Positions 46,579 to 59,093 of a stretch of 64,000 bases of DNA are shown here, in pieces. Below the pieces are notes generated by a model, which worked only from the letters and a program-made list of their open reading frames with translations, searched no databases and was not told the DNA's origin. The stretch covers positions 19,863,488-19,927,487 of the forward strand of contig CM070625.1 of the NCBI GenBank assembly GCA_036346255.1, read 5' to 3'. The translations under genes and the position numbers were made by a program. The stretch comes from Ampelocalamus luodianensis. Its lineage: Eukaryota > Streptophyta > Magnoliopsida > Poales > Poaceae. Positions within the stretch are counted from its first letter, which is position 1. Every line of letters begins with the position of its first letter.

Positions 46579-47339
46579 TAACATTAACCGAGATGGTTCA
46601 ACATTTTTAAATTCATTAGTTTCTAAAAACTACTGCTACTTCACTCTACTACTTTTTTGTTGGATGTGGAAGCCAGCAGATTAATCACCAGTAGCTAACG
46701 AGTTGAAAAAATATTGTAGAAAAGTAAAAACTAACTAGATGGAACAATATTAGGTCTCAAAAACATGGAAGGAACGGTCAACGGTCAGTCAACGTTATGA
46801 TCAGGTTGCAGAATTACAGATGCGGCTTGCTCCATTAGATCTTGTTTGGATTGACAAAATGGACATAGATCTATGTGAATAGAATAAGAATTTAAACTAA
46901 AATCTCGACTATCTAAGCAAGGATTAGTTGTTTATGCAGGGAAACCATCAACAGTATGACAGGTTGGCTCCACGTCGCATAAATCTCGTAGGGCCCACCG
47001 TGCCGGCCTCTCGTGATCCAAATTTGTATGTCTTTTCGATTAATCCATCCCATAAAAAGACGATTCGCGACGACAACTACAGGCAGCACGGGCGAGATAA
47101 CCCTCGCAACGATTTCCCTGCGATGTGGCGGCTTTTAATATCCCTGGGATTTCGCCGACCACCCCCACCCCCAGCGTCACCCCTCTATGACACGTGGTCC
47201 CAACAATTCACGTGGCCCACATGCCAGTTTCACAGACACCCAGGCGGTTCGCGAGGAGCATCCGCGCATGGAATGTGTCCCATGTGCGCTGCTCGTCCAA
47301 GTTTCTGCCTGCGCGTGCGAATGGAGCGGAGCGCTCAAC
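46579..47339. other. PAH upstream region
   Basis: Intergenic and promoter sequence of the PAH gene. No other gene is seen. The CCCACC-rich stretch near 47160 and a CACGTGG motif near 47191 could be promoter elements. Confidence 0.4.
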
Positions 47340-47346
47340 TATAAAT
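47340..47346 (+). promoter_or_regulatory. TATA box of PAH
   Basis: TATAAAT follows a GC-rich stretch. It is about 730 bp before the PAH start codon, consistent with a 5' leader that includes an intron: donor at 47517 (CTCG-GTGAGT), acceptor ending at 47987 (TTGCAG). Confidence 0.6.
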
Positions 47347-47992
47347 GCCGTTCCCCAACGACCACCTCCTATCCCCAATTCCGACCTCGCCATCCACCGC
47401 GTCGGCGACCGCGGCCGCGGCTCGAAGGTTCTAGAAGCTTCTCGAACGACCACGCGGGAGAGAAGCGGAAGGAGCCGAACCGAATCGAATCGTATCGCGC
47501 GTCGCGTGGCTTCTCGGTGAGTTCCAGCGCCCTCTCCCCGTTTGGATCCAAACTCGATTCGGTATCGTTCCCCATTTCCTGGGAAATTTCGCGCTCCTTT
47601 TGCTATTTGTGGGGAAGTTTCGCGGAGTTTTCCTATAGGAGGCAACTATTTTGGTTTTGGAAATCGAGAGGTTTGTGGAATTTGCTTCGCTTGGGAGCTG
47701 TGGCTTTCGCTCCGTTCGGCGCTATTACCGGAATCTGCGAGATGATTTCGCTAATCCAGTAGTTAGGGTTCGGAAAATGCCCCTCGATTTTTTTTATTTT
47801 TAGAGCATTTTTGTTCTAATATATTCTGGAAGTAGTTTCTTCTTCTTCTATTTTATTGTCGCCAAAATATTGGAGGAATCGCCGAAAGCAATTTCGCTCA
47901 TCTAATTAGGGTTTGGAAATCTCTCTTGTTTTTAGAGCTTCTGAAATTTTTGCGGAGAATCCCTCGCTTACGATCAATTAATTGCAGAATTG

Positions 47993-48176
47993 ATGAGTCA
48001 ATTGGACGAATCGAGCAACCAGGGTTCGGTTTGGTGAGTGTTTGATGCGCGGTGATCGAGGGCTCCTACAGTATGAACGTGGTAGGACGGGTCGGGTCCC
48101 TGATCTCGCAGGGGGTGTACTCCGTCGCGACGCCCTTCCACCCTTTTGGCGGCGCCGTCGACATCATTGCGGTTGA
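47993..48176 (+). promoter_or_regulatory. Two upstream open reading frames in the PAH leader
   Basis: A 14-codon frame (MSQLDESSNQGSVW) runs 47993-48037 and lies wholly upstream of the main start. A second frame starts at 48045, ends at 48176 and overlaps the main start codon at 48073 in another frame. If both are in the mature mRNA they should lower initiation at 48073. Seen in sequence; the effect is inferred. Confidence 0.5.
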
Positions 48177-51100
48177 GCAGCCCGATGGTTCCTACCGCAG
48201 CACACCCTGGTACGTCCGTTTTGGCAAGTTCCAGGGCGTTCTCAAGGGCGCTGAGAAGGTTGTCACTATCACCGTCAATGGCGTGGATGCCAGCTTTCAC
48301 ATGCTGCTCGACAACTCCGGCCAAGCCTACTTCATGCGGGAGCTTGTGCCTGGCAGTGAAGACACTGGAACGGGTTCAGAAGAAGAAGCTATCAACGAGC
48401 CTGAACCTCCAGTGCGTAGTAAGAGTGATGGGGAACTTTACATTGGCACCAGTGACCGGCCGGGTAGCCCAGAGTTGAATGTGGAGCATCACGATAAACA
48501 AACTGGAGAGGGGTTTGATTCATATGGTTATGGCAGGTTGGAGGAAGCAGAAGATTTGGCAAAGCAAGCTGATGGGGGCAATTCAGAGATGGTTTTGGTT
48601 AGTGTGGATGGGCATGTTCTCACTGCTCCCATTTCTTCGACGGAGAATATGGAGAATGTGCAACTAAGTGACCCGCAGTTCCATTTGGGACCTGGGCAGA
48701 GCTCAAGTGGGGACTTCAGCCGCAGTGGTGAGGTGTGGGAAGCTGGCATTTTGGGTGATTTATACATATCACAGGAAAAGGTTAAGTTTGATTCTGGAAA
48801 TCAGTCAGAGGCTTTGGAAGAGCTTGGGGAGGTACCAATTGAGAAGGATGAGTTGCATGATATCTTAGTTAATGAAGATGAAGCTCTCCTTGTCTCAGTT
48901 AATGAAAATGAGGCTTGTGTTATGTCGACCAATGAAGATGGGGCTCAGGGTGTGTCAGGGTCAGGGAACAATGATGAGGGTTACCAACCCTTGACCAATG
49001 AAGATGAGTCTCATGATATCTCAGGGAACAATGATGAAGGTTATCAACCCTTGTCCAATGAAGATGAGGCTCATGATGTCTCGGAGAACAATGACGAGGG
49101 TTTTCAACCCTTGACAAATGAAGATGAGGTTTGTGATGCCCCACTGCTTGAGAATGATAAGGCTTGCAAAGCCCCAACTAACATAGACAAGGTTCATGAT
49201 GTCACCAACGTTGATATTGAGTTAGAGGATGCTGGTGCTAGTTTTGGTAAATATGATACTTTTAAAAGTTGCTTGGATCTGACATCACAAATAGATGATG
49301 GAGATTCAGGAAACGAACCCTTTTCTCCTGAATTTGATCGCCAGAGAGATTCTGAGCTTAGTCTGAGTAACAGTTCTGTTGTTGAAATAGATCGGGGGGA
49401 AGATGAAAGTAATACTGCCCACTGTGATCGAAATGATCAATTGCATTATCTACAGCAGGATGTGGACACTCAAGCAGTGACTTCTGACGATAATATAACA
49501 CAAAGCGAAGAGAGTTCTGCCCATTATGGCAAGGAATCTGACTTGTCCTGTGAAGGAGGTTCTCATGACAGGAGCAAGGACATCACCTCTTCTGAAGTTG
49601 AGACTGATAAATCTGATGGTTTACAGTCACCCCCAGGAAACAGTGACAAAGACAAATTAGGGAGTATTCCAGAGAACTCAACTGCTGAAGAGGAACTAAA
49701 TAAAGAAGAGCATCCTCAATTACAGAAGGGCTTGGGTAAGCACATGTCAGGTCAGCAGATTATTCTCATTTTTGTAAGATAAGGCTTCATTGTTTTGCTT
49801 TGATGTGTACTGGCAGGGTTTGAGATTTCTCTTTGTGGGCACATGCTACGGCCAGGAATGGGCCAAACATCTGCTGAGGAGGTCTTTCAACATCATCTTG
49901 TTCTTGAGGAGGATTTCAAGTTATCTGGACCATCAATTATAAAAAATGCAAATCTTATTGTCAAAGTTGACAATAAGTATTTCCCATGGAGTAAAGTTTC
50001 TCATGTTATTCTTGGGAAGGCTGTATTTGGCCCAGACTTCTGCATAGAACCTATTGATGCTATTCCAGTTGAACGTCAGGAAACACCCAGTTCAAGAGAA
50101 GACTCTGTTGGGATGTCTCCCTCAAGCCGGAGATGGAGGCTTTGGCCCATTCCATTTAGGATATCAAGATCTCTTCAGCGCAGTAATAGTGATTCTTCTG
50201 AGGATATTTTTCTTGACACGGAAACTGTCTTGAGTCCAATGGATGAACAAGCTCCGGAGAACAATAAAAACCAGTCACCAAGAAAGCAATTTGTGCGAAC
50301 TTTAATTCCCACCAGCGAACAGGTGGCATCTTTAAATCTGAAGGAGGGCCAAAACATGGTGACCTTTAGCTTCTCCACCAGAGTTCTTGGGAAGCAACAG
50401 GTTTGTTCCTCTATTTCTTAATTATTTCATCTTTTTTTTTTGAGATCTGTATATTCAATTTGATTCTTTTACTAGGTTGATGCACATATTTACTTGTGGA
50501 AATGGAATGCTAAAATTGTCATATCTGATGTGGACGGGACCATCACAAGGTAAAGTTTACTAGTTAGTAGCTTAGTATTGTTTCATCAACAATTTAAGCA
50601 ATTAATTATATGCAAATCTTGTAGAAAACTAGCATAACCTTCCAGACATACTATTAAATATATACAATAACTTCTTAAAATTAGATGTTGCCATGAGGTA
50701 TCCTTTGTTTCACAATTTATTTGCTCACTTCTTCGACTTTAAGGTTTAATGCACTATTGGTTGAAAGAAGGGATCAGCTTTAGACTAGATACAAACAATT
50801 TGTTTGTTTCCATTCACATATGAAATTTGTAGTACTTTGTTTGAATTGCGACTCCACCCGATCTAAGCATGATATTGGAATTAAAAAAAGTTGCATCACT
50901 TGTGATGGTTTAAGCATCTACAGCTGTGGATTGTCAAATTGATTGAGTTGTTTAATACTAGATCTATAACTCTCAGTGCAAATTTATGTGCCTCTCTAAA
51001 TGATCTTCTGCTATTGAATTCTGAAGTTAATTCATTTTGTTGTAACCTTAAAACACTATGATTTGTATATACTGTGTAATATGCTAGAATGGTAGCTAAC

Positions 51101-51766
51101 CTTCCTGTTTGCACCATTCGATTGGGTCCATGTGATTCTTTGCAGCTTCAGTTGAAGCGATTCATATGGATTGGTCCATGTGACCACTGGTCCAATAATT
51201 GGTGAAATTGTACAGCTATCAGGCAACGAGAGTTAATTTTTTCCATTCCTCTCATATCCCCCCCCCACCATGCTTGAATAGCTGAGAAACATCAGTCAGT
51301 ACAATGGGGCTCTGCAAATGTACCCAGACTGCTTTAAAATGATATTCTGAGTGAGTGTGTCCTATGGCTATGTTTGTTTGTGTGTCTTTTTGTTGTTGGA
51401 AACTCATAAAATTAAATGGTCAAGTTTACCTTCATTCAGTGGATGTATGATGAAATGCCATGGTAGCTAGTGATTTTAGTCCATTGATTTTCTTATTAAG
51501 TTATGTTGGTCTGTAATTTCTTGGTTGATGCATTTCCAGCAATTGCCTTTTAAGTTTATCAGAAACTGTCAATGAGCATGGCTGCCCTGGACTTAACTGA
51601 ATTCAACCTCAGTTCTATCCAATAAATTTTGTGGGTTACCACATCATTTAACTTTGCAGTGAACAGCTGGCTAGGATGCACGGACACGGACACGCGTGTC
51701 GGACACGACACGTATCGGACACAGGATACGCCATTTTCTAAAAAATGGCGACACGGGACACGGCTG

Positions 51767-51814
<48 letters not shown>

Positions 51815-54800
51815 CATCATCATTGAAGAAACAATCAAGGGCAACGCGTAAAGGAAATCATCAAGAGCAAGCAGTCAGGGAAGAAGAAACATTAAGCACT
51901 CACAGGGCCTCGCGAACCGGTCGATGGCCCCCGACATCCCCTGCCTTCCTCCCAATCCGAGCACGAATCCTCCAGAGAATTCCAATCCCCAAGCCTGGAT
52001 ATCCAAGATAAGCACCGGCGTTACCTTTGGGCGTTGAGCTGTCGAGAAGGCGTGTCGGGAGCGCGTGCGCGACGGGAGGCAGCGAGAGCGGGCGTTGGGG
52101 CGGCAACGGCAGTCGGCCGGGAAGGGCGTCGGGGCGCGCGGCGGGGCGAGTCGTGGCAGGGGCGCGTCGGGGTTGGGAGGGTGGGGCGTCGCCGGGAGGG
52201 CGCGTCGGCCGTCGGTCGCTGCCGGAGCAGGGGCCGCAGATGGATGCGCTAGAGCGGCGTCGGGGTCGGGGCTGCACGGGTGGCGTTGAAAGGAGTCTCT
52301 GCAGGGGCGGCGTCGAAAGGAGAATGGAGATGAGGAGGTGCGCTAGGGTTATAGCCGAATGTACTGCGCCAAAATGGGCTGGGCAAACAGTTTGGGCCGA
52401 ATGTATTGGCCCAAGTGTCCGATACGTTTTTAGACGTGTCCGATACGTGTTGGAATTTTATTTTAATTTTTTTTGCGATGCTAATTTAGGACACGCCTGA
52501 AATACGTGTCGGAGCCGTGTCCGTGTCCAACACGGTGTCCGACACGGACTCGCACCATTCCCCACGTGTTCGTGCTACCCAGACAGCTGGTATACATGCT
52601 CTTTTTGCTGTAAATTACCAAATATCTGAATTTGAGTAATTAATGTTGCATTTCAGGTCTGATGTGTTGGGCCAGGTCATGCCGTTAGTTGGACGAGATT
52701 GGAGTCAGTTTGGTGTTGCTCGACTTTTTTGTGCAATAAAGGTGTGATGCACAATTATTTTCCTTTTTAGTTTCAGTTTTTCTTCATTTTAGGATGATAT
52801 TGTACCTAGTTTTATGCACGCAAGTTTCTAATGAGCCCTTTGTTTCCCGACCAGGAAAACGGTTATCAACTACTATTCCTTAGTGCTAGAGCTATTGTCC
52901 AGGCATATCTGACGAAAAACTTCCTCTTCAATCTAAAACAGGTAAAAATAACAATTGCCATTTGTTGTTTTCTTCTATCACATTTTTTCATCTTGTAGTT
53001 GTTGTTTTCTTCTATCACATTTTTTCATCTTGTAGTGATGTAATCACATTTGCAGTAGAACTTAATTGATGCGCTAACTGATTTCTATTTCCCTACAAAC
53101 TTGGTTGTCTACTGGACAATGATATCCCTTCACAATTTTGCAGGATGGGAAAGCACTGCCTAACGGACCTGTTGTAATTTCACCTGATGGTTTATTTCCG
53201 TCACTCTACCGAGAAGGTAACATCATCAGTTAACCATTGGTTGAATCTTGACATGATATTTTTTTAAAAAATTATGACTTGCGCAAATTGATTTGCCATC
53301 TGGATTCACTGAACTCTACTAGGATGATTTGTAATACAGCCTCTGATTATACTCAGAAAATTGGCTGTTAAGGATAAAATCACCGTTTCTTTGTCACTGC
53401 AATAAAATTATTGCTTAGCGTGTTCTAATGCTTTGTTCGTTTTTCTCAGTTATACGAAGAGCCCCACATGAGTTCAAGATTGCATGTCTGGAGGTAATTT
53501 TCTTCTAGGCATTTGTCTTCTGGATATCAGTTTTATTACTCAATATGCTTTGCTAGCATGCAATGTTTTAAGTATCAGAAAATATGCTGATTTTATTTGT
53601 TAGAATAAGAACCCTAAGGGTAAGAAGGTTGCCTATTTACCTGACCCCTTATAATTCTTGCATGACATATCCTTCTGCTACACAAATGAACAATAAGTTT
53701 GCTTGATTGACTGGGCATCTCCCTGTGTGTTTACATGGGATTGGCTAGAAAAGCTTACATCATTATTTTCCAAAGGCTAGAGAACAATCTTAGAAACCTG
53801 CATTATTCTTTGCACATAAGATCATTTTGTGAGTCCTCCAGAGATCTGACACTCCAGACCGGTATTACGACAGGTTCTTGACATCAGTATATTTGTTCTT
53901 TGACAGGACATCAAAGCACTTTTCCTTCCGACTACAATCCATTTTATGCTGGATTTGGCAACAGAGACACTGACGAGCTTAGTTACAGAAAGATGGGTAT
54001 TCCCAAAGGCAAGATTTTTATCATCAACCCAAAGGTATCTCTATTAAACTAGTCAAAGTCAGTAATATTTTGCATGTATAATTGCCTCTAAGTAGTATCT
54101 TGTGGGCATGCAGGGTGAAGTGGCCATTAACAGTTCTGTTGATGTAAAGTCCTATACCTCCTTACATACCCTTGTCAATGACATGTTCCCTCCAACAACT
54201 CTGGTTGAGCAGGTGATCTGTCATTCCAAACATCTGATTAGTATTTTGCTTTGGTCCCGGACATAGATTGGAATAATGTTCTACTAAGGACATATATCGA
54301 TTGTCAAACACCCAACAAAAATTTCACATGCATTGGGTATAGTTAGAAACTTAATAGTTCCCATTCATTTCACTTTGTTACTTTTAGTCTCTTCTTTTGG
54401 GTACCCTGAACAAACTTAATTTTGTTCATGGCACTGAAAATATGTGCAATATCGATGCTGTATCGATTCTGCCACTGGAAATTTGATCATTTCGTTTATG
54501 CTATTCTTTCGTCAGTGCACATTTCGTTTTTGCCACTCCATCCAATTATCCGTCAAGTCAACGTGTTTGGCCGTTAAGAAAAATGCAAAAATATATTTTT
54601 TAAAATGAAAATAAATCAAGGAAAATACCAAAATATATAGAAACTTCAGGGACCAGTTTTCAACAAAAATTTAAAATCGCACAAAGGTTCTGCACCGGGA
54701 AAATTTTGGCAATGTTCTATAAAAGTTGAGGAAGATTAAAACATTTCCCATATTGTAATTTTTTGAGAAATTTTGTAGTGTATTATTTTGAAAAAAACAA

Positions 54801-55645
54801 AAAACTATTCAAAAGTTACCCTTAAAATTTGATATATCTTTTGGTAGTTTTCTTTATTTTTCCTTTTTTTTCCTGATTTTCTGGTATTTTTATTATACTT
54901 TTGCATTTTTCTTAACGGACAAACACGCTGACTTGACGGAAAATTGGATAGAGTGGCAGCAACGAAAAGCGCCCTAACGGAAGAGCGGCATAAATGAAAT
55001 GGTCAAATTTCCAATGACAGAACCGATATCGCATATATTTTCAGTGGCATGAACAAAATGTTTCCCTTTAGAAAATGTTGCATTACCTCATATATTGATT
55101 TTGAATAGCCTACAGATCGTATGTATATTCCTTGCCAAAAATAAAAGAAAGCACATATATTTTTCCTCATTCAGCCTACTAATTACCACAGAAGTTTACT
55201 AGCTAGATATGTGAAGTTGTGAACTTGCTGTCCGGAATCCCGGATACCAATGTTTTTTTTGTTGCACAATAGATAACAGTTGATCTGATGTGTGCATACT
55301 GCAGTCAGTTACAGAAGGTTACCAAGTTATACAGTTACTTTTTCTGCGCATAGATAAAAGACCACAGAGAAAATGTATGGGCCTTATGCATGCAAACTGC
55401 TCATAAGATTAGCTACACTGATATAGCCATTACCTCTAGTTCTATACTGCCTGACAGTTGAATAGCCATACCTCTAGTTCTTTTGAGAGCAACTACAGTG
55501 ATAGCGTTCCACTTGCGTGTGATGATTAATGTCATTCAACTCAAGTGATTTTCTTTTTCCTCTGATTATCCATGATAATGCTGCGCAGGAAGACTACAAT
55601 TCCTGGAATTACTGGAAGATGCCGTTGCCAGATGTTGATTTGTAG
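48073..55645 (+). CDS. PAH: Phosphatidate phosphatase PAH (lipin family), frame broken in exon 8
   Basis: Ten coding exons: 48073-49735, 49817-50400, 50476-50549, 52657-52741, 52855-52941, 53144-53216, 53450-53493, 53907-54034, 54114-54212 and 55589-55645. Residues 1-105 are the lipin N domain (MNVVGRVGSLISQGVYSVAT...). A long acidic linker follows with three copies of a NNDEGYQPLTNEDE-type repeat at about residues 297-350. The HAD catalytic motif DVDGT is at 767-771, followed by the LNS2 block. Plant PAHs dephosphorylate phosphatidate to diacylglycerol and restrain ER phospholipid synthesis. Exon 8 is 128 nt where frame continuity needs 129. One T is missing from the run at 53920-53923, so the frame leaves family sequence after about residue 876 and stops at 54145-54147. 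Corrected length would be 964. It could be a true mutation or a base-call error. All other exons are clean. Confidence 0.9.
48860..49150 (+). repeat. In-frame minisatellite in the PAH linker
   Basis: Direct repeats of about 60 bp, each encoding a variant of GNNDEGYQPLTNEDEAHD, occur three times (about 48963, 49023 and 49083). They are preceded by shorter NEDEA and NENEA relatives from 48865. They lie in the acidic linker between the lipin N domain and the catalytic half, so copy-number change would be tolerated without a frame shift. Confidence 0.75.
51671..52582. mobile_element. hAT-like element inside PAH intron 3 (912 bp)
   Basis: An exact 8-base target duplication, acagctgg, lies at 51663-51670 and 52583-52590. 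Ends are CTAGGATGCACGGACACGG and, from the other side, CTGGGTAGCACGAACACG. GTGTCCG/CGGACAC motifs repeat near both ends. The interior has a TAA microsatellite and a very GC-rich region at 52020-52340. It sits in the 2.1-kb intron directly after the exon with the DVDGT catalytic motif and does not touch splice sites. Confidence 0.85.
51769..51814. repeat. (TAA)n microsatellite
   Basis: About fifteen taa units followed by a few cat units, inside the hAT-like element in PAH intron 3. Likely polymorphic. Confidence 0.9.
54419..55059. mobile_element. Inverted-repeat element inside the last PAH intron (641 bp)
   Basis: The left arm begins ATTTTGTTCATGGCACTG and the right arm ends in its close complement. 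Both arms match over about 180 bases, including TCCGTCAAGTCAACGTGTTTG-type blocks and GTTAAGAAAAATGCAAAA. The centre is AT-rich and noncoding. Long arms suggest a Mutator-like or other foldback MITE. No target duplication was recognised. Confidence 0.65.
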
Positions 55646-58600
55646 TGTAGTCTTGACAAATTCAACACTAGATACCAGTAACTGCAACAGCATAACAGTC
55701 AAGTTCGTGTACACTAATTCTCATCACTACGGCGTGGTTCTGTCCGATCTGCAAAGCATATCAAGAGTTTCCAAATGTACGATTTTGATAGACAATGCAA
55801 AGGTTGCCATCTTCGTTTCCTCGACGCAGCCCTCCTGATCATACGTCTTTTAGGGAGTGATCTGATTGTCTTCGTCGAGCTTGTTGCTGTGTTTAGAGGC
55901 TGACTCCTGGCATCTCAGTTCATGACAATGTGTAGCCCGAGCCTGTAATCTCTCCAGGTTACACCAGCAGTTGCTAGCCTGCAGTTCCTTTGTTCTCATA
56001 TATAGCTGCAACTCCTGTACATGTCAATTAGATGGCTCCTGGTTTATGAAAGCAACTGGCAACACAAAATTGTCCAACACGCTGTATGTTGTATATTATG
56101 GAAGAGAAGATTGTGCATTTCGTGCCCCATTTCCACCTTTCCCTAGTGCCGCATGTGATTTACATCCCGTGCCTGTGGATGGAGCGGAGGCGAAGCTGTA
56201 AACGGGCCTGATGACGTCTAATCATTTAAAAAAAAAACCCGAACAAGCAGTCAAATTCTGCACCAAACTTTTTCAGGGGCCCCGGGTTGCTGGGAGGAAA
56301 CAGGAACCTTTAGCCCGCTTCCGGTCGCGGAGGAGGCAAAGAAACGCCTCGAGCTCTGAGATGATCACCTTCCTTTCTACTCCTTTGGGGCCTAACGTTT
56401 TGGACGCACTCAAAAGACAAGCTCGCCTCGCTGTCTAGCAAGGCAGGGACGCATGGGCAGAAGAACTAACACGCGTACAGTGAGCTTTTGAAGCGACTGT
56501 ACAGCGGCAAACACGCGAAAAATGTACCGTCATCTAAGGATTTATTCTGTGCTCATCTGATCTCTCGTCCGTCATGAACTCGCAGCGCAGTTATGTAGAT
56601 GGATGTCAGTAGGGAGCCACCACGAGGTAAAATTGCAATTTTTTTTTTTTTGAAACTAAAAATTATCAACATAGGCATCAGTGTCTTTTTTTTTCCCTTC
56701 TTTTATAGACGCATGGTGATCTTTCCTTTTCTTTTTTAAGTTTTTCTACTTACACTAACTCTGCAGATGAAATGGACTTGTGTTGATCATATACCTTAAG
56801 ATGTCTTCATCACAGTCGCAACTCAGGTCATCAAATCTAGACCTGTTCACACGCCGGACCAGGCTTAAAACTAATATTTTAGTTTTTTTGGAATAAAAAG
56901 TAATATTTAATTCATTTTCAGAATAAAAAAATAGATTTTTATTTGTTATTATATTTATCAGGATTTTCGGGCTTTCGGCCAGTTCACACGTGAACAGTTC
57001 TAATCAAATCCAACTAAGTTGTCTATCTCGCACACATGTCAAAGCTAGACTTAACCTATATTCTGTAGGTATTAGGATTCGAAGACGTGCATCATGAATT
57101 GAATTGTGCCATGGCTTATCAACTCATACGTTTTCCTTAGGAGCTGCAGAGACCAAGTAACATAAATATATCATAGTTTTATTTCAACAAAGGAATACAC
57201 AAAAATGAATAATCAGTGGAGAAAGATACTAATAAAAAGTAAAAACAACTACCGTGCCTTCCCCACTACGTCTAGGATAAAGTTAGTGTTGAAGTTTTAC
57301 ATGGTGGTATATTCTATTCTATATTGCTCTCCTTCCGTGTCATCTCTTCAGCTCTTCTCTCTTTCTTTTCCTTTAAAAAACCACGATAGAATAGAGTGAG
57401 CTCATATGAATTTGAAGCAAGTTGCTACCTTTAGATACTCCGCCTAATATAAAGACACGGATCTTCCACGTTCGAACCACCGCCGACCACGTAAGGTAAG
57501 AGCAGTGGCTGCAGCAGCCTGCAAGTGGCATTCCTTTCAGGCCTGCAATTCACCTTCAACCGGGAGGTTTGGCAGCTGGCCGCAAACCTAACCTGCGTTT
57601 CACATTCCCTAATCCCTATCCAACTAGCTAAATCACCACCAAATGGGACATCTTTATACAGGAATAATTCCTCAAGTTAGGACTTTGGGACGATGATGTT
57701 GGCCTTATAATATCTTTAAGCAATTCTTGGAACGTTGCTTACTTGCTTAGTGCTCTTACTCTAGCTGGGAAATTGGGAATGGACTAGTAGTAGCAGAGAA
57801 TAAAGAAAGTGGGTCACACAGTCAAGGGCTTTGTAGTGTCACCTGTGGCAGCAAAATGACAACTTGAGAAATTTTATATGCATGTGTGTTGTACTTTGGT
57901 CAACTAGATGGTCTACTACTAGGATTACCTCTTTGCCGGAATTTACGGCTTGTCGATTTTGCTCTGTAACAAGTGGAGGCTCAAGGAAGAAGAACGGAGG
58001 AAACAAAGAAATAAACTGACACTGGTGTCATCCTCAGTCCTCACACACTTCAATTGTTCAAGGATCAGTCCAAATTCCGAAGATCGATCGGTTCCTGATA
58101 CGAAGGTCTCAAACTGTCATACAGCCTGACACTGACAGGCATGCAGTATATCAGTTGATGCTGTCTCTGAAGGATCATTGTTTTATCTGAACCATATGAG
58201 CAAGATATTGTCATGCATTGATGAGTGATGGCTGATGGCACCCTCACACACTTCGACAAGTTGACGTGCATGAAGAAGAAGCATAAACAAATGCACGCAC
58301 CCACAAGAACAATAGCGCATCACTGTAGTACTGTACCACTCCATGCTTAGTTTTTGCATTTGTTCTGGGGGCATGAGCTCCCCGTTTCGAATTCGAAATC
58401 AGCTGAAGCTGCCAAAGATTTGAGCAAAGTTTGGTTCAGTAACCCAAGGAGCAACCGGCCCGATTGGTACGCTGGCCAAGCGCCTCTCACGGTACAGATC
58501 CTGCATATCATCCGTACTGCTCGTAACTCGGTCAGTCACTGGTTGGAACTAGACACGCGCTCCTAATTAATCTCCCTTGCTTGCAGTGACTCTACCTATA

Positions 58601-58971
58601 AATCTTATATAGTACTAACCCTGTACTAGCATAGTATATTTCTCTCAAATCAAATGGCACGAGCTAGCCATGGAAAGAAGAGAAGCATGCAGAGGCCGGA
58701 AGGCAAAAGCAAAAGAACACCACCATAATCAGTACTTGTGCGATTGCTAAAGCCGATTTTCTCTCAGAAAAAGAAGGGAGTGGTAAAGCACTATGGGCAG
58801 AGACAGAGCAACGATAGAGAGATGAGACAGCGAGCAAACACCGGAGTACACTACGCAGTGCTGCATTACTGCATACATACATAATGCCGGGACAGAAAGA
58901 GGATTGAGATGCAAACAAAAGGCAGATCATACGGGCAATGGTAGGGCCCCTCAAGAAAGAGTATAAGCCGA
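55646..58971. other. PAH 3' flank and 3.3-kb intergenic region, no gene
   Basis: The first several hundred bases are probably the PAH 3' untranslated region. The rest has scattered short frames without domains, several homopolymer T runs, and no transposon ends that I could pair. The 3' end of this interval, from about 58600, is promoter sequence of the kinase-regulator-like gene. Confidence 0.5.
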
Positions 58972-58979
58972 TTTATAAA
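58972..58979 (+). promoter_or_regulatory. TATA box of the MAKR-like gene
   Basis: TTTATAAA lies 115 bp before the start codon at 59094, a usual distance for a plant promoter with a short leader. The leader between them has no ATG. Confidence 0.65.
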
Positions 58980-59093
58980 CCCCTCTGGCACTGCCATTTT
59001 TGCTGCTCTGAAATCATCCTAAGAGGCTAAGACACAACAACCATCTCTCCAAGCCAAGAACTCGCAGCTCACCAAGCTAACAGGGCAAGAACA

